NCBI GenBank assembly: GCA_037178625.1
Contig: CM074147.1
Coordinates: 620,001-684,000 of the forward strand
Source of the DNA: Skeletonema tropicum
Lineage: Eukaryota; Bacillariophyta; Thalassiosirophyceae; Thalassiosirales; Thalassiosiraceae
DNA: 64,000 nucleotides
Direction: 5' to 3'
The notes under the pieces are model-generated. The model did no database searches. It worked only from the letters and a program-made list of their open reading frames with translations, and had not been told where the DNA came from. This document shows, piece by piece, positions 45,436-56,802 of the stretch. Position numbers and translations under genes: made by a program. Every line of letters begins with the position of its first letter. Within the stretch, counting starts at the first letter, position 1.

Positions 45436-46290
45436 TTACACCACTCCAGCCACCTCCAAAGCCTCCCTTACATCCTCCACCGTAAATGCTTTCGGCAGAC
45501 CATCCGTAAACTTGATCATATTATTCACCAACTCTCCTCCCCTATAAATCAGAATAGCCGGCAGACAAATCAAATCCAAATTTGGATTGGCATCCAATGC
45601 ATTCACCTCGATAAATTTGGCATGTTCCATTGTCTGTGCGACCCTATCCAATGCCGAATGTAGCATTCGACTTGATGCAATGGAAGGTTCGTATAGATGA
45701 ACAACAACGAAGACACGAGGGTCCATGTCATCTACTAACTGGACGTAATCATGTGGAGATTTGGAGGAGAGTGTGCCGAATGTTGGCAATGCGTTTGATT
45801 GTTCTTTGAGTTGTGCTATTCGTTGCATTCTGAATTGTTTTAGAAATTCATCGTCGTCGTCATCGCTGTCACTGTCTAGTTGTTGTATCTTCTTGCCATC
45901 TGAGACATCATTGTCCCGTGGCCGTATCGCTGGCTGTGTAGCTCGTTGCAATCTCTGCATATTCTCCAAATGATCTTTTGCCTTTTGCAATTGCTCCTCC
46001 CTCTGAGCCTCTTTATAATCTGCAATGACGCCTTTTACACCCGTATTATTTCCCGTTGGTCGAAGAGGCATCATTGTTGTTGTTGTTCTCGCTTGCTGCT
46101 GCTGCGCTGCTGTTGTTGGAAGGTCGCGGAAGTAAAATTCATCATCTTCACTGTCATCATCATCATTGTCACTGTTGCAACAAGATTTTTGTTCTTCCTC
46201 CTGATGCCGCGGTCCGTCGGCATCATCGGTCCAGGAGCTGTAGCGGCCAGGGACATTTTGCTTCAGAAATTTATCTTCAAGGTCGCCCAT
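45436..46290 (-). CDS. Phosducin-like protein
   Basis: 284 aa with the phosducin/thioredoxin-like fold. The sequence has the N-terminal GVKGVIADYKEA block, an acidic Asp/Ser-rich linker, and a C-terminal thioredoxin-like domain (RVFVVVHLYEPSIASSRMLH, then KFIEVNALDANPN, then LPAILIYRGGELVNNMI). Phosducin-like proteins assist the CCT chaperonin in folding tubulin, actin or G-beta subunits. The catalytic CxxC of thioredoxins is absent, as expected. Poly-Asp and poly-Gln tracts are prominent. The gene converges on P4H with about 70 bp between the stops. No frame breaks. Confidence 0.85.
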   Translation of the reverse strand: MGDLEDKFLKQNVPGRYSSWTDDADGPRHQEEEQKSCCNSDNDDDDSEDDEFYFRDLPTTAAQQQQARTTTTMMPLRPTGNNTGVKGVIADYKEAQREEQLQKAKDHLENMQRLQRATQPAIRPRDNDVSDGKKIQQLDSDSDDDDDEFLKQFRMQRIAQLKEQSNALPTFGTLSSKSPHDYVQLVDDMDPRVFVVVHLYEPSIASSRMLHSALDRVAQTMEHAKFIEVNALDANPNLDLICLPAILIYRGGELVNNMIKFTDGLPKAFTVEDVREALEVAGVV

Positions 46291-46764
46291 TGTAAAGAGT
46301 TGACAGCGTGGTCATTGGAATCAAATTGATATACTTCTACCTATGAAAGCGATGGAGGAGAGCATGGCCATGGCAATGACAGCATGCGGCGCATTTCCCC
46401 CCGAAGCATCCGCAACCAAAATTCATTGGGCATTCTTGAACGCTCTGGTGTCCTTTTCTTGGCTCTGGTGTTCAATTATGAGCACTGGTATCCATTTACA
46501 TTGAATACTTAATTCTGATTGGGGGGTAAGCCCCCTTTAAAATTTGAGATGACAATCAAGCCTTTAGAAAATGAAACCCTAGCTCAGCGGGGGGAAGAGA
46601 GAGAGAGAGAAATGCACCATGAAACTACGCCCCCCGCCGGGAAGTAACCTAGAGGTAGTAGCAGCACAACCCCCGCCTCAAGTAGTCCAGCCGCCGCAGC
46701 AGCCGTTCCTGCTAATTTTAACCACCTTCTCAACAACGCAATAACGGCGGCTATTAACGACACC
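46291..46764. other. Intergenic upstream of phosducin-like gene
   Basis: 474 bp. Contains GGGGGGTAAGCCCCCTTT near 46520, a GAGAGAGAGAG tract near 46598 and the 5' flank of the decayed frame that follows. No RNA gene seen. Confidence 0.35.
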
Positions 46765-47868
46765 ATGGCCGATGATGCATCTCCGGCGATGCCAACAACC
46801 AACAACAACACAGAAGAAGAAAACTTCGAGTTTGACGAACATGAGCAAACAAATGAATTTCTACGTATAATCAGGGAAGAAATGACCGTTGAAGGCATTG
46901 AAAAGAACACAAGGGCAAAGTCTACGTTTGATACGCATCAAAATGAAAACACCCGTTTCATCGTATGGCTCTTCTACAACTACGAGCGTCTTATTCACGA
47001 TGAGTTGTCTCGTGCATCGCATGATTTCATCGAAACAGTCGACAATCATGTTATGTAGAAAAGGAAGTATCGAGGCAAGAAATCAGTAGAGGAGAGAAAG
47101 AATCATTACTTGTTTCAACTACTATACTCCGGAACAAACTCAATTCTCGAATGCATCTTCACGAAGGAGCGACTTGAAAAGTTTCCTACCATCTATAGAT
47201 TCCTTGAAATTGGTCTTCCTAGTTTCCTGATACACTCGAAGACTATTAGCGAACGTCTCCCATCCAATTCGACTCTTCTACATCAACCACTCTTCACAAT
47301 GATCAAGGTGTATAGGCTTAAGCAACATGTGCGTATATTGTAATGCCGTGGGACGATCACCACAAATACTTCTCTAAGCCAACTGGCATCCCTCCGCACG
47401 TTATCAACTACCAACACTATGCCGAGATTAAGGAATGATAGAGAAACTATCACAGCAGTTTGAAGAATCACTCGATGCAAGGCAATTCAACGACAGCATC
47501 TCGCTCCCACAAATGAGCAATTGATTGAGGAGGCACAGAGTGAAGAGTCTGCGAGGATGGCTGCTGATATTGCATCTATAAAGAAGGCTATGGAGGATGG
47601 TAAGCTGTTGCCTGCGGATTCGGATTCCTCGCCGGATGAATTGGGGGGACGCTGCTTACGGCAGTCAGTTCGATCATCACTATCACCCTGTGATGGTGTA
47701 TTCCGAAAAGTACCACCTGGTTGGGGTTGGACGTTTCCTATGATCCAACTCCAGCGAATGTACCAATACTGGCATTGTAGTAATCAGCTACAGAAGATAT
47801 GTCCCATGAAACACTTCCGGAGCGTTGATGTGTCTTTCTTTGGGGTGACAGCGCGCGCTTTCATCTGA
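46765..47868 (+). pseudogene. Decayed multi-frame coding remnant
   Basis: A coding-like stretch broken several times. The first frame (46765-47058) reads like a helical DNA-binding or recombinase N-terminus (NTRAKSTFDTHQNENTRFIVW) and stops at a TAG. The same frame resumes (KRKYRGKKSVEERKNHYLFQ...CIFTKERLEKFPTIYRF) to 47343. Three further frames continue downstream (GIPPHVINYQHYAEIKE, then TNEQLIEEAQSEES, then DAAYGSQFDHHYHPVMVYSEKY). The breaks have mixed signs plus in-frame stops, unlike the neighbouring genes, so genuine decay is likely. It may descend from a mobile-element protein, but no catalytic motif is visible. Family unknown. Confidence 0.45.
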
Positions 47869-49390
47869 ACGAGGTGAAACAGTTGACATTTGTCCTTACC
47901 ACAACGCTGCGCAATGTGCTGTGTGAACTTGCTCTCGAATCCTCTTGACCCTTTTTGTTCTCTCTCTGCGAATGCTGCAAACGCTCGTCATTGTGAACGT
48001 CACTAGTTGCTGATACTTCTTGCTGATACTTTATCCATATATACCTCTCGTTGGCGCTTGTGCGTCTTTGTCCTGTCAGGCACGTTTGTCTCAACGTTCA
48101 TTGTGCATTCTCCTTGTTTCACCTCTGACTATTGCTAGCAACGCCATTGTGTAACTATATCTTGTCTTTTGACTTGGCTTCCTTGAGTCTAAGTGTTCCT
48201 CAACTTGACTCTCAATACGTTTCTCGACTCTAGTTGAAATTGTTCTTCATGTCAAATTGTTCTTGATTCTTCACTGTTTTGTCGTCCCCGTAGGCCGCTA
48301 TGTTTTGCTATGATTGATTACTCTTGCTTACCAGAAGGTCTAATGCGATGCATTGATCAGTCAACCTAAATTCATCCAGTCACCAAACTTTTGAAACCTT
48401 GGTTTTAAAATATTACGTAGGATTTAAGTCATACGTAGAGCCTGGTACAAGATTCGGTGTCCACCTTTTTTATGATTTTCAAATGCTCTCTTCTGTTTAT
48501 CCTCGATGAATCGAGGTGCCTCCTCATGCATCACTAACGTGCTCATACAGATCGTCAGTTTTGGTCGTCTACCTACTGTTGTCTGTGTGATATCTCTGAG
48601 CCTCATGTTCATGCATTTGCAACGCTTGTGTGGCAAGTCTCATCCAGATGCTTGGACTTATTACGAGGATACTCCTGCTATGGGTGGTGACGCTAGTAGC
48701 GCGCCTAAGTACTGGTATTTTTGATCGAAAATTTATAAGTTAGATAGTGTAGTCGAATATTGACTCCATAACAAAAGTAAGACTATCATTAGAAAGCTCT
48801 ACTCCTCTACTATTCGAATGATGTGTTGCTTTTGTTATTTGGTCGACTATGAGTCGAGTTACAATCGTCCAAAGTCGAGCGTTTGCTTGACTTGGGTGTG
48901 TGCTCTCTTATTCGACACGCCTTCCCAGCTTGGGCAAACCCCACTACGAGATAGAGCAGTGAATGTAGATGTCGATGGTGGGGTTTGCCCAAGCTGGGAA
49001 GGCACGAGCGACCGAGAACCATCGATTTCGCTCGATGGTATGATTCGTGCGATTTGAATGTTTTTGGTCATTTTTAACTAGCGTTCATCTAGCAAAATGA
49101 CACAATTCGGCCTCCATCATGCCGATGGCATTGGGAACGGTCGTTCTCAGCAACCAATCGGCCAAATCACTCCGTTCAACTTGCTATACCCTTCACAACA
49201 ACCCAATAGACAGATATTGTAAGGTGGCGACGTCGGAGCATTCGTAGTCTCGCTCATAATAATGGTCTAAGTCGTCCCATCATTGCCGCACAATTATTAA
49301 TCGCACATCGGCTTCATATTTCCTCCATCGACGTTGCTGTAACGCTATTCCATGATAAAATCTACATTGTACGCCTCCTATGATCCATAA
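47869..49390. other. Gene-poor stretch with a perfect inverted repeat
   Basis: About 1.5 kb with short frames only. A frame at 48506-48724 ends CGKSHPDAWTYYEDTPAMGG, possibly another fragment of the same decayed element family. The inverted repeat at 48919-49003 is listed separately. No RNA genes identified. Confidence 0.35.
48919..49003. repeat. Perfect 26-bp inverted repeat
   Basis: The arms 48919-48944 (starting GCCTTCCCAGCTTGGG) and 48978-49003 (ending CCCAAGCTGGGAAGGC) are perfectly complementary over 26 bp and enclose a 33-nt loop. The GC-rich stem would form a stable hairpin in RNA or a cruciform in DNA. Perfect arms in otherwise decayed sequence indicate recent origin or selection. 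Confidence 0.9.
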
Positions 49391-50220
49391 TTGTCATCGA
49401 TTGCCATCGGCAGGGCATCCATAATGGTCAGCTTCAATGAAACACTGCGCGCGATTGCACAGATCAACTCGCAAGTGGATGAGAATAATTCTTCTTCATT
49501 GTCGAAATGGCACATCCACCAGGAGACAGTGTCAAAAATGCTCAATATTGCCGACGCAGATGATACATCTGGAGCAGCATTCATGTGGGAGTTTGTGAAT
49601 TGTCTCAAGAATGGTGGAAGCGGATCTAGGAAAGCCGATGCATTCGTATCAAATCCCTCACCCTACGACAAGACGAAGATTGATCTCCTCGACTCATCAC
49701 CAAACGCACTAAACTTCCATGCCACTAAATATAGGGGACATCAACATGTTCCTTGCATGGGTGGCACTCCGTCTCCAGATGTTGTTCATGAAGATGCCGT
49801 GTACTCTATGCACTCTGTCCCGACATAAAGGATAAGACCAAGAAGGCTTTGTTGGATACAGGCACTACAAAAGCAGATAATGTGTTTTTGTTACTCCGCC
49901 ATGTCCAGCAGATTGCCGAGAAGAAGATTGAGGATGACATCAGTACCCCAAGTCGAGCAGAAGAGCTTAAAGACAGTTCAACTGAAGATTATTTGCTTGA
50001 GTTTATCAAAGACGATGAGTCTGAGCATTTGGAGATGGTAGCTACGGAACAAGCCAGCAAGATGCAAGCCATGCACACTTTAATGAAAGAATTTGCCAAT
50101 AAAGAGACTGAACAGCAATACGGAAGAAATTTTGAACGTCTTGATTATACAGTGAAGACGACGTCGTATCGCGAGGGTGACTTCATGTATTGCAGTGATG
50201 ATGAAGAGGATGATGACTAG
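49391..50220 (+). pseudogene. Two-frame acidic coding remnant
   Basis: Frame 1 (49391-49828; ...NALNFHATKYRGHQHVP) and frame 2 (to 50220) overlap. They appear to be one protein broken near 49790. Frame 2 has a Cys triplet (MPCTLCTLCPD) then KKALLDTGTTKADN, a long acidic helical segment and an Asp/Glu C-terminus. LLDTGTT loosely resembles the aspartic-protease DTG motif of retroelements, but the surrounding residues do not support it. The upstream start is uncertain. It may belong to the same decayed element as 46765-47868. Confidence 0.35.
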
Positions 50221-51375
50221 ACCTCATGCAAGTGTTGATTTTGAAGATGTAGTTTTAGATGTAATGCATAGTATTGATGTGTTTGAGTTGCTGTAGTATC
50301 TTCTCCTCATCTACTACCAATCAAGCCATGTATTGTATTTCATAGAGTAATAATATCATTCCCAGATCAATAATTTCATCTCCACGTATCACCGGCTTTC
50401 CGACTATGACGGTCGATTAATGCCCAAAATATTGACAGTGATCCTCGATTATATAGTCTTTGAGCTATCCAATGGGCCATCAATCGGTCTATGGGAACGT
50501 TAGGAACATGATACGTTGCCCCATCAAAGATCGGTGATTTTTACGAAATATACAAGATGTCCGTACTTGAAGCGGCATTACGACCACGACGACTGATATC
50601 AAGTGAAATAGCGTCAGCACCCGTCAAATATATAGATCATGGGCTGTTCATGGAGCCATCACTCGGCTTATGGGGAAATATGGAACATGGTGAAACTACA
50701 CACCGAACATGGTGGATTTTGATGATGTATTTTTTCTTTGTGATGGAGGGTGAAAGAGCTGGCGCGCCAAATCCACTTAGCCGATTTTGGCCCCTGGAAG
50801 AGAAGACCCATCCGACCCCCTACGACCACCACCATCGGCGACAATGATGAAACCAACGATACGAATGGCACGATATGACCCCAATAGACCAATGACTGCG
50901 AGTTGGGGCGGAAATTTGACGATTTGATCACTACAGAGACCAATTTAGGCATAAATGGCTCATTTAACTAGGGGTTTGTTAGTGAAGTGAATATCTTGAT
51001 TACTCGGTAAGTAGAGGTGCTAGAATTGCTCCCTTTGCGGTTCATTGGTCCCAGGGGTATGCTGAAGCTCCCCCGTCGGTCACTTTTTGGATATTGTCAC
51101 TCGTTGCTTCATATGGAATAATTTTTATCTCCGCGTCAAAGTAGGGGGGGGGAGTATTGTAATCATAGTACATATATAGGAAGAAATATAACTCACGTTC
51201 TACTGAGCTCGTGGATCAGGGAAAGATTTGTGGATCAGGGAAAGATAATCAGGTCAAGGTTGTCGGCCCGAGCTCGTGAGAGCTGCGCTCCGAGTGAATA
51301 AGTTATAGCACAAAACCTCCCTCTCTAGGATATTTACTACTACCATTATTTTACACGGAAGCAAAACTAATTAAC
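50221..51375. other. Intergenic, no confident gene
   Basis: About 1.15 kb. A 96-codon frame at 50557-50847 has no protein-like conservation signals. A direct repeat GTGGATCAGGGAAAGAT occurs twice 21 bp apart near 51210-51250, and a GGGGGGGG tract lies at about 51147. The 3' UTR of the coiled-coil gene should end here. Confidence 0.4.
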
Positions 51376-53558
51376 CTACCGTGAATTGATAAACTCCACT
51401 TCCAAATGATCACAAAAGGCAGTTAGCTCATCAATCTTCTCCTTTTGTTGACCAATCTTTCCTTCCACCTGTCCGCAATAGTCTTTTACCATTGATTCCA
51501 GTCCATCTTGAGTTAGCTTCCACTTCTCACCATTCAATTTCAAGCGATGACCACTATCCTGTAGGACATTGGCAACAGTCTTGTAAACTGCTGCTCCTCC
51601 TCCTTGATGACTTGTATCATTGCTGCTCATTACATTCCCTTTATTTTTGGCACTAATTGCAGCAACATGGGCCATGGAAGGTGGAGGTGCCGGACCCGAG
51701 CTCTCCATAAGCCCATCAGATGACGATAACCGTTCTCGGAGGATGCGTCGCGTCTCTGCACTACGTTTCATCAACTGTGACGCTCTAATACTGGGATGAG
51801 GAGACAATTCTCCCAATAGAGTAGGTGATGTATTGTGCAAGTACAATCTACCATTGGCAACAGCTGACTTGGATGATGGCGTAGGTGCGGTGTTGGGAGT
51901 GAACAAAACTCGTTTATTTCCAGTGACTTGTGGTGTCGACCAAGTATCATTCTTGGGAGTAGAATGGAACGGATATGCAGGTGGCTGTGGCCTCTTTTGA
52001 TTCTCGTCCATTGCCGTAGCATCACCGCCATCGATACTAACCACGGGAGATGGAGGACATTCTTCCTTGAATCGAACAAGCTTCCTGTAGTTGTCAGTTT
52101 CATCATCCCCTGCCTCCTCTAGACTCTCCTGCTGCTGCAGCTGTAGCTGCTGCTGCTGTTGCTCCTCCCCAACCTCCTTCTCCATCGACAAACATTTCTC
52201 CTTCCAGAATTCAATCTCATCCAAACTCCTCGTTAGCCACTCCTCACATTCCTCCTTCACTGCCTGTGCATCCTTCGCCAACTCTAATGCTAGTGCGGCA
52301 TCTTCCTCGGCAGCTTTGGATCGAATTTTTTCCATGCGCAATTCTTCCACTACTTTTGCATATGATTGTGTCGCTTGTTCTTGATCTGACGAAGCAATTT
52401 TGTCATTTTCAAGTAGTTGAGATTGTAATTCCTCGTTTTGAGTTAGAACGTCGGCAAGTTGTGCATTGGCGGCCTTGAGTGCAGAACGTGTGCGTTCCAA
52501 TTCTAAAGCGAGTGTGAGGACGTCTTCCGCGTGAGATTCTTTCAGACGTTCGGAAGTGGTTGGTTGTTTTCGCGGTGATATTGATGGGTTTCGAGTTTGG
52601 GATGTGTTCATTGATTCCATACCTTCTGCAGCCTTAGCCGCATCAGCTGCTGCTACTGCTGATGGAGGTTGCTGGTGCTGTTCGTCATCGTAGTGTGACT
52701 CCATATTTTGAGAGTCATACTCCGTATTTTCATCATCATTTTCATTGGAGATTTGATATCCATCATGAAGATTGGGCTGATCTTTCATTCCAGTTTGTTG
52801 AGTTGACTCCTTTCTCTCTTGATTCTTAATGTTGAATTGCTCTTCTCGACTACTGCTAGGTGCATCATCATTGTAGCGTGACAAACCACTCGAAAACTGC
52901 TCTGATACATTTGATTGGGCACTCTCCTCTCGCACACTCTCCTCTCGCCGACGAGGTGTAAAATCTCCAAATTGATAATAATTTGAAGTATTATTGTCTT
53001 CGCCATAACCACCACGATATTTCCTTGGACTCTCCAAAAAGGTGGTAGTAGCACCAATTGCAGCCTTTCTCACAGGTGAAGATCGTGGATGCTCCCTTCG
53101 TTGTTTGGCCTCGGCTGCCAATCTTGCTGCAGCTCGCTTTTCTCTCTTTTTCTCTAGCAGTGATTTTTCAGTAGATGAATTGTTTTTCTTTCCATATCGT
53201 CGTGCCACCTATGATATATTTTATGTAAACGATAAGTAAGTGTGGCATTTTATGATATATGATATTTAGTACGTGCCAAAAGTACTTTTCACAGCAGAAA
53301 ACAAACAAACAGAACCAAAATTTCATATTTTCTCACCTCTCCAGCAGTCTTAGCATTGCGTCTAGCCCTAGCCGCATCATCGGCCGATTTGGCTGCAGAA
53401 TTGGTCATTTCAACTAATGCCGCATCCAAATTTCTAATTAGATCGGCTGCCGCCGATAACTTGTTGTTGTTGCTCCCGTTATTTTTGGCGGAGGAAGATG
53501 GGGATTTGGATGCCATGGTGGTGGTGGCTGATCGTCTTGGGGATAGTGATGCCGTCAT
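51376..53558 (-). CDS. Coiled-coil protein with basic N-terminus
   Basis: Exons 53558-53337 and 53208-51376 (GTGAGA donor, ATCATAG acceptor) give 684 aa. The N-terminus is Ser-rich with helical Ala/Arg repeats (SAADLIRNLDAALVEMTNSA), then a Lys/Arg-rich segment (KKREKRAAARLAAEAKQRRE). A coiled coil spans about residues 280-410 (DVLTLALELERTRSALKAAN ... EELRMEKIRSKAAEEDA). Long disordered Ser/Pro/Gln regions contain several (S/T)P sites (KRVLFTPNTAPTP). A short C-terminal coiled segment ends the protein (GQQKEKIDELTAFCDHLEVE). No catalytic domain. It could be a cytoskeletal, centrosomal-type or scaffold protein. The proline-directed sites suggest cell-cycle kinase phosphorylation (inference). 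Confidence 0.7.
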
Positions 53559-53793
53559 TTTTGTAGCGGCTGGTGGTGTCTAACAGGCTTGGTAGGGCCG
53601 AAGATACAACATGGCACATCACGTAAAGTATCACCCAAACCCAAACGGCAAGATAACGGTGGTTTACGGACAGATTTTTTTGCGGGAACGGACGTCAATT
53701 TCAGCATTTTGATGACATCATTCAGCGTTAGCCGCATAAACTTTAGGCGGTAGATAGCGAAGTGCAGTAGCTCATTTCCTACCAACCATCACC
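53559..53793. promoter_or_regulatory. Short divergent promoter
   Basis: 235 bp between the divergent coiled-coil and oxidoreductase starts. No TATA box is evident. The oxidoreductase start is in a good CACCATGTC context. Frames crossing the gap are unsupported. Confidence 0.5.
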
Positions 53794-55263
53794 ATGTCAG
53801 CATCCGAAGCCAAACGTCCAAAGCTACCCGAAAAGGCCAATGTGCTCATGGTCGGTACTGGCGAGTACACCACCGGCTACGTCGGTGGTACCGCCGCAGA
53901 TAGTGACAAGGGCGCTGGCGTCGTTGCACTCACTATGTTTGATTTGAGACGTAGGGGTAAAGTTGAGAGGGTTGGGATGTGTGGGGTCAACGTAAGATTG
54001 TAATGATTTTGTGTCTGCTATTCAGTTTGATCTTTGCTTTTTGATCATCTATTATTTGCAATATCCATCGTCATATCATATCAGGGCAAGAAGTTTCCCG
54101 GCATACGAAATCACATGCAAAAGAACATTGGTGATGTGTACAACAACATGGATCTCACCTGCGATACATTCCCCGCCGATGGCACCGTCGACCCCAAAGC
54201 CTACCTAGACGCCATATCCACATTCCAAGCTGGAGATGTCGCCATCATCTTCACACCCGATGACACCCATTACGATATTGCCATGGCCTGTATTGAAAAG
54301 GGGTTGCATGTCATGGTAACAAAGCCAATTGTCCAAACGTTAGAACATCACACCAACTTGATCAAAGCTGCCAAAGAAAAGAATGTGTTGGTTTCGATGG
54401 AGGTGCATAAGCGATGGGATCCATTTTATGCCGATGCACGTGATCGTGCTAGGTCGCAGTTTGGGAACTTTCAGTATATGTATGCTTACATGTCGCAACC
54501 GAAGCATCAGTTGGAAACGTTCAAGGCTTGGGCTGGGAAATCATCGGATATTTCGTTTTATTTGAACTCGCATCATATTGATTTCTCAGAGTGGACATTG
54601 GAGTGAGTAGGTTTGTTGTGGTGTATGTTGGTGACTTTCGTTTTTGTTTGCAGCGTATGTCTCTGATCTATACACATCTTGTTCCATAGAGGAATTGCAC
54701 GTCCCATTCGTGTCACAGGCACATCTTCCACGGGGGTAGCCCACTCAAAAGGAATGAAAACCGAAGATTCCATCACATTGACAGTCCAGTGGGAGAATCT
54801 AAACGACAAAACACTCGGATGTGCAGTGTACACTTCGAGTTGGGTGGCACCGAAAAGTGATGTTCATTCCCAACAACGATTTTTCTACATGGGGACCAAT
54901 GGTGAAATTAATGTCGATCAAGCTCATCGTGGTATGACTGTGGCTCAGGATGGAAAGCCTTTTGGATCAGTGAATCCTTTGTTTATGAAGTATACACCTA
55001 CCAGTGGAATGTTTAGTGGGCAGGGGAGTTATGGTGTGAAGAGCTTTGAATGCTTTGTGGATGCTTGTAGGGCGGTTAATGCTGGTGAGAAGAAGGTGCA
55101 GGATTATGATGATGGAAGTCTTGCGACTGTGGGCACGACAGTACAGGGAACTGCAATCTTGGAAGCTGGTCGATTGAGTTTGGATGCTGATGGAAGACCA
55201 ATGGATATTGTGTATGGCGAAGATGGACACACGCCTGTTGGCATCAAGCCTCATGAATTTTAA
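53794..55263 (+). CDS. Gfo/Idh/MocA-family NAD(P)-dependent oxidoreductase
   Basis: Exons 53794-53991, 54085-54602 and 54690-55263 give 429 aa, with GT-AG introns in phase. The N-terminal Rossmann fold has [16 protein letters not shown] as the nucleotide-binding loop. It continues with [20 protein letters not shown] and the family signature [20 protein letters not shown] (the KP motif). The catalytic segment [14 protein letters not shown] and an [13 protein letters not shown] block follow. The C-terminal beta-sheet domain completes the fold. This sub-type resembles D-galacturonate/sugar dehydrogenase-like members, acting on a sugar or uronic acid, but the exact substrate is not deducible. No targeting peptide is evident, so it is probably cytosolic. 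No frame breaks. Confidence 0.85.
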
Positions 55264-55338
55264 TCCAATGGGTTGCGATACTTGCAAAAATGAGCTTGCT
55301 AAAATAAATACTGGGTCAAAGAATGTTGCACTTCTACT

Positions 55339-56802
55339 TTAATCCATCTTCTTATTCGAAATCCTTTTCTTGTCAAAGATTGCGTCCAGTAGTAGCGATA
55401 GCCCGCATACTGCCATCAAGTAGACTGATAACACCCACAAAGCCTTTGCATTGGATGAATGCATTGTGTCTACCAAGAGATTTACCAGGCCAGTCAGAAT
55501 ATTTGATACGAAAAAGACTGGAAGGCCAAATCTGTTGATAGAGTTGAATATCCGTGGAGCAGACATAGCAGATTCGCCTGCACTTGTCATTGCAAAATGA
55601 ATCAGACACAATACAGAAGTGTTTTGAGCCAATGACCACAAGATAAATGGGACGTTCGTTGAACGACGAGAGTTTAACACGCCCAAAACACTTGTGAGAA
55701 GGAAGTGAGCAGCCCAAAATGCTATCGATGCAACCAAAAGACGTCGCTGTCGCAAGTTTGTAATGGTATTCGGATCTACATCTGGCCATATGCAATACCT
55801 CGCCATACTCTCACTCAATAGACGTAGGCTCAAATAGCCAATGATACCAAGTATACCTTCCCTGTTGGCAACAAACACACTGCACAATGATGACCAAGTA
55901 GAATCATCACTGTTGCACTGTCGAGGTCCATTCTCAATGAAATCCTGCCCTCCACCAATACTCAAATACAACTGATATGTCATCATCAATGAGCAAGCCA
56001 TCATACCATCCCAAGGTAACATTGTAGAAAAATATCGACCCTTCACATACTTCCAAGCAACCATACTTCCTTCGACACAACACAATGTAAAGAAGAAATT
56101 CCAATGAACTCCATATTCCGAAACGTGTTCTTGATATTCCACTCCTTTAATTGTAATGAGTCGAATGACTCCCAATAATAATAACGGTGCACACTTGACA
56201 ACTGCCTTTTTCATGGATTTCATCGTTGACATATTATTGTTGCTTATAGTTGAAGAAGAAGTCGCAGAAGATGACCAACCAGCAATAATAATAAAGCTAG
56301 CTGCACCCAAATCCATCCAACCATATCCACCAACTTCAGTTTTACAATATCGCCGTGGGAAGATTGGAAAATCGACAGCTAGGATGGCAATGGCTGTTTG
56401 AATGTAGATTGTTGCTCTGTGTACCGTGAGGAAGGGTGGTCTATTGATAATGTTGGTAGTTATATCATTTTTGCGTGTGGATTGTTGGTCATGCGGCAAG
56501 ATGTATGATAGAACTGACATGAACACAAGTAGCACAGATGGACCAGTGATGTATTGAAGTAGAGATGTTTGAAGTAATAGGTTTGGTAGCACCAATGTTA
56601 CAAATTCAATTGCAATTTCTGCCCAATTGAAACGCCTGTTTGTATTACTAACACACCAATAGGATGTGAGCTTGGAGTAAAGACGCAGCCCGATTGGAAC
56701 TGCCAAGCAAAGCAGAAAGATTTCAAGAGGAGTTGTCCCATCGTGGCCTGTTACGAAGGCTTCCTTTTCGGCGTATTTTCGTGGAGCTGCTGCGTTTTCC
56801 AT
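55339..56802 (-). CDS. PIGW: GPI inositol acyltransferase (PIG-W/GWT1)
   Basis: A multipass ER enzyme that acylates the inositol of GlcN-PI during GPI-anchor synthesis. A single 487-residue frame carries roughly ten to twelve hydrophobic segments. Family blocks are visible: FPRRYCKTEVGGYGWMDLGA (the FPRR..KTE.YG..LMD signature), VEYQEHVSEYGVHWNFFFTL, and NREGILGIIGYLSL. The ATG at 56802 sits in CCATGGAA context. Its 3' end lies 75 bp from the converging oxidoreductase stop. No introns or frame breaks. Confidence 0.92.
   Translation of the reverse strand: MENAAAPRKYAEKEAFVTGHDGTTPLEIFLLCLAVPIGLRLYSKLTSYWCVSNTNRRFNWAEIAIEFVTLVLPNLLLQTSLLQYITGPSVLLVFMSVLSYILPHDQQSTRKNDITTNIINRPPFLTVHRATIYIQTAIAILAVDFPIFPRRYCKTEVGGYGWMDLGAASFIIIAGWSSSATSSSTISNNNMSTMKSMKKAVVKCAPLLLLGVIRLITIKGVEYQEHVSEYGVHWNFFFTLCCVEGSMVAWKYVKGRYFSTMLPWDGMMACSLMMTYQLYLSIGGGQDFIENGPRQCNSDDSTWSSLCSVFVANREGILGIIGYLSLRLLSESMARYCIWPDVDPNTITNLRQRRLLVASIAFWAAHFLLTSVLGVLNSRRSTNVPFILWSLAQNTSVLCLIHFAMTSAGESAMSAPRIFNSINRFGLPVFFVSNILTGLVNLLVDTMHSSNAKALWVLSVYLMAVCGLSLLLDAIFDKKRISNKKMD

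Noticed and set aside
46765..47343. Calling the fragment a tyrosine recombinase (Crypton-type)
   Set aside because: The N-terminal composition is suggestive, but no R...H-x-x-R...Y catalytic residues were found.
49849..49900. Retroelement aspartic protease (LLDTGTT)
   Set aside because: Only the short DTG word fits; no flanking protease strands and no reverse transcriptase or integrase nearby.
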